A stretch of 40,921 bases of DNA from an uncultured Peptococcaceae bacterium (lineage in GTDB: Bacteria > Bacillota > Peptococcia > Peptococcales > Peptococcaceae): positions 1 through 40,921 of the forward strand of contig CALJRU010000005.1 in assembly GCA_937976375.1 (NCBI GenBank). The letters are read 5' to 3'. Below are positions 16,312 through 25,447 of this stretch, in pieces. The notes under the pieces were generated by a model. The model worked only from the letters and a program-made list of their open reading frames with translations. It did not search any database and was not told the DNA's origin. A program made the translations under genes and the position numbers. Within the stretch, counting starts at the first letter, position 1. Each line of letters starts with the position of its first letter.

Positions 16312-17849
16312 TAGAAGATCCCTCCAATCACACTGGATTCAATTGCTTGGACGATAGGTGCAACGCCGGATTCGATCATCGCGCCGATGCCGTGTGGGTA
16401 GATACCGAACACGAAGAGTGCGATAACCAGCACGCAAGGACCAACGAGATAGATCCCATGAATGTCATGGAGATGATCCCATTTTGGATTGCGAGGACCC
16501 ATGAAGGCAATGCGCACAGCACGCAGGCAGTAGGTTGCGGTGATAACGATACCGGAAATGGCGACAACGGCCATCATGCGATAGCTGATGAAGCCAAGGA
16601 TGACTTTATCGCAGGTGAAGCTGCCCATGAAGATAAGGAATTCAGCAACAAAGTTGAACATCCCTGGAAGACCGAGGCAGGCCAATGCTGCCAAAGAAAA
16701 CAGCACTGCTGCGCGTGGCATCTGCTTAGCAAGACCGCCAAATGCGGTGATGTCGCGGGTGCCAGCTTCGTGGTAGATGTAACCGATCACGCTGAAGAAG
16801 AGCCCCATCATGAGACCGTGAGCAACCATCTGGCTGACTGCACCAGAAAGGCTCATGAGGTTCAAAGTGGATACACCTAAGAGGATGTAACCCATGTGGC
16901 TCACGCAGGCGTAACCAACGAAGAGCTTCATGTCTTTTTGAACCATTGCGATAAATGCACCGTAGATGATGTTGATCATGCAGAGCAGACCAATCACCGG
17001 TGCCCAATACTGTGCCCCTTCTGGGAAGAAGCTAACAGCACAGCGGATGAGCCCGTAAGCACCAAGCTTGACGATAACGCCGGCATGGAGCATGGAAACA
17101 GCCGTAGGCGCTGCAGCATAACCAAGAGGAGACCAGGTGTGGAATGGGAACATCTTAACGAGGAACCCAAAGCCGAATGCCAGGAAGGCATAGGCAAAGA
17201 TCTGGAAGTCGGTGCCATAAGCCACAGCGGAAAGCTCATCCATATTAAGAGTGAGATAACCAAGGCCGGCGCTGCTGCCACCGTAGAGATACATGGAAAT
17301 GATCCCCACGAGCACGAATACAGAACCGATGAGCAGATACAGCACAAGTTTCATAGCGGCGTAATCCTTACGAACAGAACCCCAAACCCCAACGAGAGTG
17401 TACATTGGTACGAGAGCCAATTCGAAGAAAATGTAGAAGAACAAGAGGTTTTGTGAAGCAAATACGCCATATACCCCACAAACCAAGATCATCAAGAAGA
17501 TGAAGAATTCTTTGGTACGGGTGTTCATGTCATAAGAAATGCACGCCCCGGCAAAGATGATCAAACTGGTCAAAAGCATCAGCGGCGCGCTGATCCCATC
17601 CACTGCCATGATGTAGTTGATCCCGAGATAATCAGAGCAGGAAATGTTTTCGACAAACTGCATGCCGCCTTCGCTGACATTGTACTGCGCAAACATGAAG
17701 AGTGTGAGCAGAAGGTTCACGCCCATGAATCCGATGGCCGTTTTCTTGATCGTATCCACTTTGTCACCAGGGATAAAGAAGATGACTATGGCACAAAGGA
17801 TTGGCATCAATGTAATCAGCGACAGAATTGGAAATCCTAGACTATTCAT
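16311..17849 (-). CDS. nuoM: NADH-quinone oxidoreductase subunit M
   Basis: The protein has 512 residues with about 14 membrane helices and is an antiporter-like proton channel of complex I. The conserved stretch KMFPFHTWSPLGYAAAPTA with the following MLHAGVIVKLGAYG identifies NuoM and carries the buried lysines. MVQKDMKLFVGYACVSHMGY is the second conserved half-channel. The GGAGGG ribosome binding site lies inside the last codons of nuoL. Confidence 0.96.
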   Translation of the reverse strand: MNSLGFPILSLITLMPILCAIVIFFIPGDKVDTIKKTAIGFMGVNLLLTLFMFAQYNVSEGGMQFVENISCSDYLGINYIMAVDGISAPLMLLTSLIIFAGACISYDMNTRTKEFFIFLMILVCGVYGVFASQNLLFFYIFFELALVPMYTLVGVWGSVRKDYAAMKLVLYLLIGSVFVLVGIISMYLYGGSSAGLGYLTLNMDELSAVAYGTDFQIFAYAFLAFGFGFLVKMFPFHTWSPLGYAAAPTAVSMLHAGVIVKLGAYGLIRCAVSFFPEGAQYWAPVIGLLCMINIIYGAFIAMVQKDMKLFVGYACVSHMGYILLGVSTLNLMSLSGAVSQMVAHGLMMGLFFSVIGYIYHEAGTRDITAFGGLAKQMPRAAVLFSLAALACLGLPGMFNFVAEFLIFMGSFTCDKVILGFISYRMMAVVAISGIVITATYCLRAVRIAFMGPRNPKWDHLHDIHGIYLVGPCVLVIALFVFGIYPHGIGAMIESGVAPIVQAIESSVIGGIF

Positions 17850-17852
17850 TGA

Positions 17853-19721
17853 CTACATCCCTCCTAACATCGGCATGGCTTTCCAGAGCACAATCACGAT
17901 CACCGCAAAGAACATGACCACTGCATAGGTCTGCATGTTACCAGTTTCTGTCTTACGCAGCTTCGCACCAAGCCATTTGGTGACGTTGGCCACGCAGTCT
18001 AGGAACCCATCGATAATGTAAGTATCGAACCATTTGCAGACATATGAGAAGCCCATGACAATTACATCAAAGATCCACTGATAGATCTGGTCGATGTAGA
18101 AGCGGTTGGAGAGGATGCCATAGATAGGACCGCTTGCTTTAGCGATCTTGGCTGGGTCAATGCTCTTCTTATGGTACATGAGATAAGCCAGGCCAATCCC
18201 AGCCAATGCCAGTACAGTAGAAAGAAGCATGACAAAGTAATTGGCTTCCGGATGATGTGGTTCGCCATAGAATACATAAGATGCATAGCCATTGTGCATG
18301 AATGGCGCACCAACAAAACCGGCGAAGATCGCAAATACCGAAAGAATAACGAGTGGCACCGTCATAACCTTTGGAGATTCATGAAGGTGACCATGTGGCG
18401 TACGGTTTTCACCGAAGAAGGTGCGGAAGATCAAACGGAACATATAGAACGCCGTCATGAAGGCAACCAATTCGGCAACGATGAAATAGCCATAGTGGCC
18501 AGTGGTATACGCCGTGGTGATGATTTCATCCTTGGACCAGAAGCCGGCGAACGGGAAGATCCCTGCCAATGCCAGCGAACCAATGATGAAGGTCCAGGTG
18601 GTGACAGGCATGTACTTACGCAGGCCGCCCATCACTGCCATGTCATTGGAACCAACACAGTGAATGACAGAACCTGCACCAAGGAAGAGCAGCGCTTTGA
18701 AGAATGCGTGCGTGCCCAGATGGAAGGTTGCTGCGGTGATGGTGCCAAGACCAATTGCCATAACCATGTAGCCAAGCTGACTCATCGTAGAGAAAGCAAG
18801 TACGCGCTTGATATCGTTGTTCACGAGTGCCATGCAGGCTGCGAAAATAGCTGTGAAGCCGCCAATGAAGGTGATCACTTCCATGGTCAGAGTTGCACTG
18901 GAGAAAAGTGCAAACTGACGTGCCAAGAGATAAACACCGGCAGCAACCATGGTCGCTGCATGGATCAAGGCACTGACAGGTGTAGGACCTTCCATGGCAT
19001 CTGGCAGCCAAACATGCAGAGGGAACTGCGCGGACTTACCGATAGGCCCGATGAAGACCAGAATACCCATCAGGGCAACCAGAGCTTCATTGCCATAGTT
19101 AGGAATCAATTCAGAGAGCTCGGTGAAATTGAAGGTGCCAAAGGTGGCGAAAATCAAGAAGAAACCGAGCATAAAGCCGAAGTCGGCGAGACGGTTGAAG
19201 AGGAAAGCCTTTTGGCTCGCACGTGCTGCACTGTCGGTATCATAGTAGTAACCGATGAGCAGATAGGAGCACAGACCAACCATTTCCCAACCGAAGAAGA
19301 TGAAGAAATAGTTGTTGGCAACGACCAACAGCAGCATGGAGAATACGAACAAACTCAAATAGCTGAAGAATCGAGGTGTTCCAGGATCTCCGTGCATATA
19401 ACCGGTGGAATAAATCGCAACCAGTGTTGCAACGACCATAACAACGAAAAGCATCATTGCTGTCAATGGATCGATGAGGAAGCCGAGCTCGATGGAGAAA
19501 TTACCGATAGCGAGCCATTCGACACCATACTCGATCGGATTGTTCATGGTAGCAGCGCCGCCAAGAACTTCGATGCCGATGCCACTGGCGATGATCAAAT
19601 CGATGACAAATACACCAATAACAATACCCACCGTCAGGTTTTTACTGCGTCCGGTAAAGAGTCCGGTAATCGCAAAAGCAAGGAGCGGCAGTAATGGCAA
19701 TAGCCAAGCATACTGTATCAT
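17853..19721 (-). CDS. nuoL: NADH-quinone oxidoreductase subunit L
   Basis: The protein has 622 residues and is the distal pump subunit. FPLHVWLPDAMEGPTPVSAL and IHAATMVAAGVYL form the typical NuoL core, and NNDIKRVLAFSTMSQLGYM the second conserved block. The C-terminal ~100 residues contain the expected long amphipathic helix region that braces NuoM and NuoN. The start is an ATG preceded by GGGGGG. It lies 14 bases after nuoK. Confidence 0.96.
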   Translation of the reverse strand: MIQYAWLLPLLPLLAFAITGLFTGRSKNLTVGIVIGVFVIDLIIASGIGIEVLGGAATMNNPIEYGVEWLAIGNFSIELGFLIDPLTAMMLFVVMVVATLVAIYSTGYMHGDPGTPRFFSYLSLFVFSMLLLVVANNYFFIFFGWEMVGLCSYLLIGYYYDTDSAARASQKAFLFNRLADFGFMLGFFLIFATFGTFNFTELSELIPNYGNEALVALMGILVFIGPIGKSAQFPLHVWLPDAMEGPTPVSALIHAATMVAAGVYLLARQFALFSSATLTMEVITFIGGFTAIFAACMALVNNDIKRVLAFSTMSQLGYMVMAIGLGTITAATFHLGTHAFFKALLFLGAGSVIHCVGSNDMAVMGGLRKYMPVTTWTFIIGSLALAGIFPFAGFWSKDEIITTAYTTGHYGYFIVAELVAFMTAFYMFRLIFRTFFGENRTPHGHLHESPKVMTVPLVILSVFAIFAGFVGAPFMHNGYASYVFYGEPHHPEANYFVMLLSTVLALAGIGLAYLMYHKKSIDPAKIAKASGPIYGILSNRFYIDQIYQWIFDVIVMGFSYVCKWFDTYIIDGFLDCVANVTKWLGAKLRKTETGNMQTYAVVMFFAVIVIVLWKAMPMLGGM

Positions 19722-19735
19722 TATTTATACCCCCC

Positions 19736-20044
19736 TTACCATTTCAACCAATCGATCTTCGCAACATCGCTGTTTCCGCTTTCACGGAAATGCTTGATGA
19801 TGAGCGCCAGACCGACGGCAACTTCCGTTGCCGCAACAACGAGAATAATCAAGACAAACGCATAGCCGTTGACACCGTTGATGCCGACAAAACGGTTAAA
19901 CGCCAAAAGATTGATATTGACAGCGTTCAGCATCAATTCAATACCCATCAAAACTGCAATGACATTGCGTTTTGCCAAGGCATTGAAGAGGCCGATGGCA
20001 AAGAGGAACGCGCCCAATAACAGATAATGTGTGAGTCCGATCAT
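19736..20044 (-). CDS. nuoK: NADH-quinone oxidoreductase subunit K
   Basis: The protein has 102 residues and three membrane helices. The conserved glutamates lie in MGIELMLNAVNINL and in the third helix at ATEVAVGLAL. These residues form the central hydrophilic axis of the membrane arm. It overlaps nuoJ by four bases (ATGA), showing translational coupling, and has a full AAGGAGG site within nuoJ. Confidence 0.96.
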   Translation of the reverse strand: MIGLTHYLLLGAFLFAIGLFNALAKRNVIAVLMGIELMLNAVNINLLAFNRFVGINGVNGYAFVLIILVVAATEVAVGLALIIKHFRESGNSDVAKIDWLKW

Positions 20045-20544
20045 TGGCCATCATCCTCCTTCCCGATAACAATTGCACCAATCATGCCAACGAGCAAAAG
20101 CAGTGCAACCAATTCAACTGGCAATACATAGGTGCCAAAGAGTTCGATCCCAATTTGCTGGATCCAATCTTCTGGCAGAGCCTGTGGTGTGATAAGGTTC
20201 AAGCTGCGAATAACGATTGCCATAACAACCGCAATCCCTACAGCAACCACACCAGCGCCCACTACAGTGCTGGAAAATGGGTTGGTGCCATCAAAGTTTT
20301 CCTGATTAGCATGACGTGTCAGCATAATAGCAAACACGGTCAAGATCGTGATAGCGCCGACATAAACCATAATCTGAACAACAGCAAAGAATGATAACTG
20401 CAAGGTCGCATAAATGCCGGCAACCCCAATAAAGCACAGTACCATGCTCAATGCACTGTAAAGGATGTTCTTATGAGCAACCATCATGAGCGCCCCAAAG
20501 ATGACAACGAAAGCCATCAAGTAGAATAAAACTGGCGAGATCAT
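20041..20544 (-). CDS. nuoJ: NADH-quinone oxidoreductase subunit J
   Basis: The protein has 167 residues and five membrane helices. The conserved YVGAITILTVFAIML stretch is the helix that shows pi-bulge transitions in complex I structures. It overlaps nuoI by four bases (ATGA) upstream and nuoK by four bases downstream. Confidence 0.95.
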   Translation of the reverse strand: MISPVLFYLMAFVVIFGALMMVAHKNILYSALSMVLCFIGVAGIYATLQLSFFAVVQIMVYVGAITILTVFAIMLTRHANQENFDGTNPFSSTVVGAGVVAVGIAVVMAIVIRSLNLITPQALPEDWIQQIGIELFGTYVLPVELVALLLLVGMIGAIVIGKEDDGQ

Positions 20545-21194
20545 TCAGCTGCCCCCTTTCCGTCTTCAGAAGGTGCGGCTTGAGGCTTTTCTACTTCCTG
20601 TGGCTTTTCGGCCGCAGCAGCCTCAGGCTTGGCCGCTGGTGCTTGAGGTTTTGCAGCCGCAGCGTCGGCCGGTTTAGCCGCTGGTTTTGCAGCAGGCTTC
20701 GCTGCTGGTTTCGGTGGCTTCACCGGTTCAGGCATGCCCATTGGATTGCCTTCTGGACGTTTCTTGTTCCAATAATCTGCTTGCACTTTGTTGAATTTCT
20801 CATTCATTGCCTGAGGAATCCCACTCAGGAAATTATATTCCGTATTGTCGTAACTATAGCAAGCAATTTCAAAGTTGTTTGCGTTTCTAAGCGCTTTGGT
20901 TGGGCAAGCTTCAATGCACATTCCGCAGAAGAGGCAGTATTCCACCTGCATTTTGTAGGCAGTAACAACCTTTTTTCCTTCCTCGTTCTTCTCAGTTTCC
21001 ACAGTAATGACATGATTTGGGCAAGCCCGTTCACACAACCCGCAAGCAATACACTTTGACAACTCATAGTCAAAGAAGCCTTGGCTGGCAGGTGGGAGGT
21101 CTGGACGTTGTTCCGGATACTGTTCAGTGATCTCTCGCTTGAACCAATGTTTCCCTGTAACGCCGAGGCCTTTTAATAAACCGATTCCGTACAT
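20541..21194 (-). CDS. nuoI: NADH-quinone oxidoreductase subunit I with Ala/Pro/Lys-rich tail
   Basis: The protein has 217 residues. Two 4Fe-4S ferredoxin motifs, CIACGLCERACP and CLFCGMCIEACP, lie near residues 50-62 and 89-100 and would hold clusters N6a and N6b that pass electrons to NuoB. The conserved core ends near residue 155. The last ~60 residues are a low-complexity tail built from repeats such as KPAAKPAAKPA, then Ala/Glu/Gln-rich sequence. That tail is not part of the normal NuoI fold. An AGGAGGT site precedes the ATG. The tail may be a flexible arm for docking an electron donor; this is only an inference. Confidence 0.94.
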   Translation of the reverse strand: MYGIGLLKGLGVTGKHWFKREITEQYPEQRPDLPPASQGFFDYELSKCIACGLCERACPNHVITVETEKNEEGKKVVTAYKMQVEYCLFCGMCIEACPTKALRNANNFEIACYSYDNTEYNFLSGIPQAMNEKFNKVQADYWNKKRPEGNPMGMPEPVKPPKPAAKPAAKPAAKPADAAAAKPQAPAAKPEAAAAEKPQEVEKPQAAPSEDGKGAAE

Positions 21195-21205
21195 ACATCC
21201 ACCTC

Positions 21206-22246
21206 CTATGCCATGAACTGAATGGCTTTGATCACGATGCCGGTAATAGCGAGGTTAACAACCGCCAGCGGAATCAAAACTTTCCAATTCAATTTAAACA
21301 TGTGGTCGATACGGATACGAGGATAGGTCCAACGCACCCACATGTTGAGCAATACAAAGATATAGGTCTTAATGAAGAGCCAGAGCCAACCAGGCAGGAA
21401 TGGGCCGTCCCAACCACCAAGGAAGAGGACTGCTGCCAGCCAGCACATAGCCAACATTGCAACATATTCACCGAGATACATAAATGCAAAACGCATGCCG
21501 CTGTATTCGGTCTGATAACCAGCGATCAGTTCCTGTTCACCTTCAGCCAAGTCGAATGGTGAACGGTTGATTTCAGCCGTTGCAGCAATCGAGAAAATGA
21601 TGAAGGCCAGTGGCTGACGCCAGATGAACCAGCCATTTTCAACCTGATCATAAACGATATCGTTGAGGTTCAAACTGCCGGTAAGCATGACAATACCCAA
21701 CAGAGAGAACAACAACGGAATTTCATAGCTGACCATCTGCGCTGCTGCACGCATACCACCCATAAGGTTGTATTTGTTGTTTGCAGCCCAGCCTGAAAGC
21801 AAGAGCACAATCGTCGTAAATGCGCTGACAGCGAAATAATAAATCAAGCTGACTGGAGAATCATACACAGTCATGCCTTCGCCCAAAGGCATCACAGCGA
21901 ACACCATCATCGTAGGAATAAAGACCACGATTGGCACAAGATTGTAGAGGAACTTGTCTGCTCTGTCTGGTGTTACAGTGTTCTTACTAACGAGCTTCAG
22001 AATATCCATAAAGAGCTGGAAAATCCCGAATGGCCCGCAGCGGTTTGGCCCCAAACGTTCCTGAATGAAACCAGAAATTTTACGCTCTAAATAAACCAGA
22101 ATAATAACGTTGCACAACAGGAAAATCAGGATGGCAACAGCAGCAACGATGCGTTCAATCCACAGGCCCAGTGCCTGAGAACCGCCCAGGCGCATCGTGA
22201 TGTCGACGATCCAATTGCCTATGTTAATAAACAAATTATTAAGCAC
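21206..22246 (-). CDS. nuoH: NADH-quinone oxidoreductase subunit H
   Basis: The protein has 346 residues with about eight or nine membrane helices. It forms much of the quinone chamber. Typical conserved stretches are KISGFIQERLGPNRCGPFGI and NRSPFDLAEGEQELIAGY, which carry acidic residues of the E-channel, and the C-terminal WVRWTYPRIRIDHMF. The start codon is GTG, supported by a GGGGG site eight bases upstream. It lies 15 bases after nuoD. Confidence 0.96.
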   Translation of the reverse strand: MLNNLFINIGNWIVDITMRLGGSQALGLWIERIVAAVAILIFLLCNVIILVYLERKISGFIQERLGPNRCGPFGIFQLFMDILKLVSKNTVTPDRADKFLYNLVPIVVFIPTMMVFAVMPLGEGMTVYDSPVSLIYYFAVSAFTTIVLLLSGWAANNKYNLMGGMRAAAQMVSYEIPLLFSLLGIVMLTGSLNLNDIVYDQVENGWFIWRQPLAFIIFSIAATAEINRSPFDLAEGEQELIAGYQTEYSGMRFAFMYLGEYVAMLAMCWLAAVLFLGGWDGPFLPGWLWLFIKTYIFVLLNMWVRWTYPRIRIDHMFKLNWKVLIPLAVVNLAITGIVIKAIQFMA

Positions 22247-22261
22247 GATTCACTACCCCCT

Positions 22262-23470
22262 TTAGCGGTCCACTTCACCGAGAACGATATCGACCGATGC
22301 CAGGGCTGCGACGTAATCCTGCATGAACATGTCTTCAACGCCGACAATATCCTGCAGCGCAAATACGCTCATCATACTTGGTGCATGAATGCGCACGCGA
22401 TAAGGCTTGGTGCCGCCATCGCTGACAACATAGAAACCAAGCCAGCCCATGCCGCCTTCGAGCTGAGCATAGGCACTGCCCGCAGGGACCTTGATCATCT
22501 TTGGCACCTTCCCCATGGTAGGGCCTTCATCAGGCATCTGTTCCAGTGCCTGGCGAATGATCTTAGCTGATTCCGCCATTTCCCAATAACGCACCATATA
22601 GCGATCATAGCAGTCACCAATCTCACCAGTAGGTACATCAAAGTCAAAGCGGTCATACACACTGTATGGTTTGTCCTTACGCAAATCAATCTTAGCGCCA
22701 GCAGCACGCAGGTTTGCGCCATATACACCGTAATTGCGGCACATTTCAGCGTCGATCACACCAACGTTTTTCGTACGAGCCAAGAAGATTTCGTTACCAT
22801 TGAGGACATTATCGAAGTCCTTCAAAGCATCTGGGAACTCATCCAGCCACTTTGTGAGCTTTTCTTTAAAGCCCGTTGGCAGCGGTGTTGGCGCACCGCC
22901 AATGCGGAAAGCATGGTTGTTCATGCGGCTGCCGCTGTAAGCTTCCAGCAAATCGAAAACTTTTTCACGTTCACGGAACATGTACATCCAAACGGTATAA
23001 CCATTGAAGTCCAGCGCCATGCAGGCGAGGTATACCAAGTGATGCGCAATACGCTGCAATTCACCAATGATGACACGCACATATTCGCCGCGCTCAGGCA
23101 CTTCCACACCCATGAGCTGTTCCACTGCCATGCAGTAGCCCCATTCATTGAGGATGCAGGAAAGATAATCAAGGCGATCCGTATACGGTACAACCTGTGC
23201 CCAGGTGCGATCTTCGCAAAGCTTTTCAATACCGCGATGGAGGTAGCCACACATATTCTGGCAGCCAACCACTTTTTCGCCATTCATCGTCAGCTTTGCC
23301 CGGAATACCCCGTGGGTGGAAGGGTGCTGAGGGCCCATATTCATGATATAGGTCTGGGATGGGTCATGATCCTTCTGCAGGTTTTGCAGCTCCTGCTGCT
23401 TTTGCATCAGTTCTTCGATCGCCTGCTCTTCAGAGCTTGCATAGCGACCTTGTTTTTCGTAAATACTCAT
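22262..23470 (-). CDS. nuoD: NADH-quinone oxidoreductase subunit D
   Basis: The protein has 402 residues. The family motif GPQHPSTHGVFR (near residue 46) carries the quinone-pocket histidine, GYLHRGIEKLCE follows, and the chain ends in the conserved GEVDR. NiFe-ligating cysteines of the hydrogenase relatives are absent, as expected for NuoD. About 40 residues before the core are charged and glutamine-rich, a modest N-terminal extension. NuoD forms the quinone site together with NuoB. It is separate from nuoC and follows it by 16 bases. Confidence 0.96.
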   Translation of the reverse strand: MSIYEKQGRYASSEEQAIEELMQKQQELQNLQKDHDPSQTYIMNMGPQHPSTHGVFRAKLTMNGEKVVGCQNMCGYLHRGIEKLCEDRTWAQVVPYTDRLDYLSCILNEWGYCMAVEQLMGVEVPERGEYVRVIIGELQRIAHHLVYLACMALDFNGYTVWMYMFREREKVFDLLEAYSGSRMNNHAFRIGGAPTPLPTGFKEKLTKWLDEFPDALKDFDNVLNGNEIFLARTKNVGVIDAEMCRNYGVYGANLRAAGAKIDLRKDKPYSVYDRFDFDVPTGEIGDCYDRYMVRYWEMAESAKIIRQALEQMPDEGPTMGKVPKMIKVPAGSAYAQLEGGMGWLGFYVVSDGGTKPYRVRIHAPSMMSVFALQDIVGVEDMFMQDYVAALASVDIVLGEVDR

Positions 23471-23486
23471 CGTTTTCCCCCTTCCC

Positions 23487-23924
23487 TTACTTTCTCACAT
23501 GGTTCTCATAATCCTTGCGGAGTGGGTGACCAACAAAGTCATCCGCCAGGAAAATACGGCGCAGGTCTGGGTGGCCTTTATATTCCACGCCCATGAGGTC
23601 ATAACTCTCGCGTTCCAGAATATAAGCTGCTTTGAACACGCTGTCCAAAGATGGCAGCCACAGATCGTCTTTCGGAATGTGCACCGACACCCGAATCATA
23701 TCCATATCTTCCAGATTCATCAGATTGTACACGCCAACCATATCATCTGGATATTCAACCGCGCAAAGATCGAGCAACGCATCATATTTACACTTATTAG
23801 CAAGATCCATAATGGCTTGAACAAAATCGTCACGTTCTACAGTGAAAGCCGTTACACGTGGATCTTCTTCTTCCTGCAGAGCAGGAATCACATTCATGAT
23901 TTGTTCCTTGAGCACGCCTTTCAC
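23487..23924 (-). CDS. nuoC: NADH-quinone oxidoreductase subunit C
   Basis: The protein has 145 residues, a compact version of the 30-kDa subunit. The signature ERESYDLMGVEYKGHPDLRR lies near 105-125. It is a peripheral-arm subunit that binds NuoD and NuoB. The start codon is GTG and overlaps the nuoB stop by four bases (GTGA). The preceding GAGAGAGG is a fair ribosome binding site. Confidence 0.94.
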   Translation of the reverse strand: MKGVLKEQIMNVIPALQEEEDPRVTAFTVERDDFVQAIMDLANKCKYDALLDLCAVEYPDDMVGVYNLMNLEDMDMIRVSVHIPKDDLWLPSLDSVFKAAYILERESYDLMGVEYKGHPDLRRIFLADDFVGHPLRKDYENHVRK

Positions 23925-24511
23925 CTCTCTCTCTCAACGATTGTTGGGTCGTTGACACGATCCTTCAACTTCAGGCAGGCATCAAAAAGCGCCTCTGGAC
24001 GTGGAGGGCAGCCAGGCAGGAATACATCCACCGGCAAAAACTCCTTCACGCCGCTGACCATCGAATAACCACCAGCAAACGGTCCACCACTGACAGCGCA
24101 GTTGCCCATGGCAATGACATACTTAGGTTCCGCCATTTCTTCGTAAATACGTTTAATGAGCGGCGCCATCTTCTTCGTCACTGTACCAGCGACGATCATC
24201 AAGTCAGCATGACGTGGCGATGGACGGAATACTTCGTACCCGAAACGCGCCAGGTCAAAACGTGCACCACCGGAACACATCATTTCGATTGCGCAGCAAG
24301 CAAGACCAAAAGTAACTGGCCAGAATGAACGGCTGCGTCCCTGGTTCAACACCTTGTCAATCGTCGTTAAAACCACGCAGCGATCAAGTTCCGCCTGTGT
24401 TGGTTCGGTATTACGCAGGTAGTCCGTAACCGGCGAAATTCTTGTCGAAGGGCTCCACCCTTCAGAGGTAGGCATGTGCTCCTCGTCAAAACGCACCTTA
24501 TCTATTTCCAT
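23921..24511 (-). CDS. nuoB: NADH-quinone oxidoreductase subunit B
   Basis: The protein has 196 residues from the chosen start. The N2 cluster ligands are visible: adjacent cysteines in FGLACCAIEMM, then MGNCAVSGG, then LPGCPPRPEA. N2 is the last iron-sulfur cluster and gives electrons to quinone. An upstream ATG at 24532 has no ribosome binding site, whereas the ATG at 24511 follows GGAGGG at a good distance. With this start it overlaps the nuoA end by ten bases. A charged N-terminal stretch of ~40 residues precedes the core. Confidence 0.95.
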   Translation of the reverse strand: MEIDKVRFDEEHMPTSEGWSPSTRISPVTDYLRNTEPTQAELDRCVVLTTIDKVLNQGRSRSFWPVTFGLACCAIEMMCSGGARFDLARFGYEVFRPSPRHADLMIVAGTVTKKMAPLIKRIYEEMAEPKYVIAMGNCAVSGGPFAGGYSMVSGVKEFLPVDVFLPGCPPRPEALFDACLKLKDRVNDPTIVERER

Positions 24512-24861
24512 TCTAGCGCGCCCTCCTTCCATTCATACCACAGACCGATGCACAAGAGCACTAAGAAGACTGTGCCGGCAACAACCGGGAACAATCCCAC
24601 ACTCTTGAAGGCAAGGGCCAGAGGAAAGAAGAATACAGTTTCAATGTCAAACAATAGAAATACAAGTGCATACATGTAGTACCCAACACGGAAGTTGACC
24701 CAAGCGGTCCCTTCGGTGTCGATCCCGCATTCAAACGTTTCACGCTGTTCCTTACTGTGATAGTAGTGAGGGCTGAGCAAAAGACTCACGCCGATACCAG
24801 CACAGGTCAGGACCAAGGCCAACGCGACGAATAACAGGACAATCCATAATCCATCATTCAC
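24502..24861 (-). CDS. nuoA: NADH-quinone oxidoreductase subunit A
   Basis: The protein has 119 residues and three membrane helices, as normal for NuoA. The conserved loop ETFECGIDTEGTAWVNFRVG lies between helices one and two, followed by YYMYALVFLLFDIETVFFFP with the conserved acidic pair. The frame is open to 24963, but the start is best placed at a GTG (24861), seven bases after GGGGAGG; this gives the family length. It is the first gene of the operon. Confidence 0.94.
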   Translation of the reverse strand: MNDGLWIVLLFVALALVLTCAGIGVSLLLSPHYYHSKEQRETFECGIDTEGTAWVNFRVGYYMYALVFLLFDIETVFFFPLALAFKSVGLFPVVAGTVFLVLLCIGLWYEWKEGALEWK

Positions 24862-25411
24862 CTTAAAACCTCCCCTATAAAAATCTCTCCTATCTGCGAA
24901 AAAATGCACAGACAGAATTTTGGGCATAAGAATGCCTTTTATATCTACTATATTATGCAACATTTTTTAATTAAATACAATTCTCATTGTAACAATTTAC
25001 AGAACCATGATAAATTTTTATCAATCATCGGCACCGAGATCTCATTTAGAAAAGTCTATTGAGGGGCTATGTTAAGCCTCTCTCACCTTTTCATAACCAA
25101 CCACTGTCACTCATATTACGACATCTTTAAACACTAAATATTCAGATTCGAATTATACAATCGCTTAATTTTCTTAAAAATGATCTGCTTTCTATTTCTC
25201 CAAAAACAGGAAAAAACAGCGACTTTCAGCCTCTGCAGATTTAGAACTGTCGAAAAATTACAACAACAAACATGCCATTTTCCATAACTATCTCTCTATA
25301 CATTGTGCCCTTTTTCTTGATGTTGACACAGTAAATCATCATATTTTTCGCATCATTTCTCTTTGCGATTAACAGATCTATCTATTTTTTTCTCACGTTT
25401 ATCTTGAGCAC
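24862..25411. other. AT-rich intergenic region between the atp and nuo operons
   Basis: About 550 bases without a convincing gene in any frame. The right part ends in the atp terminator; the left part carries the nuo leader and a possible promoter. The middle (25080-25400) is AT-rich. I see no tRNA, clear riboswitch or long inverted repeat in it. A small RNA or a regulator binding region cannot be excluded. Confidence 0.6.
24952..24980 (-). promoter_or_regulatory. Possible promoter of the nuo operon
   Basis: On the minus strand TTGTAT (24975-24980) and CATAAT (24952-24957) are separated by 17 bases, giving a leader of about 85 bases before nuoA. The surrounding DNA is very AT-rich, so chance matches are likely. 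Confidence 0.35.
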
Positions 25412-25440
25412 AAAAAAGAGCCGTCCATCACGGACGGCTC
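25412..25440 (-). terminator. Intrinsic terminator of the ATP synthase operon
   Basis: On the minus strand GAGCCGTCC pairs perfectly with GGACGGCTC around a five-base loop, followed by TTTTTT. It lies seven bases after the atpC stop. Confidence 0.93.
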
Positions 25441-25447
25441 ATAGCAA

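Noticed and set aside
18171..19694. 507-codon open frame opposite nuoL
   Set aside because: It is rich in His, Glu, Asn and Cys with no recognisable domain, and lies wholly antisense to a perfectly conserved nuoL. Codon bias of the real gene explains it.
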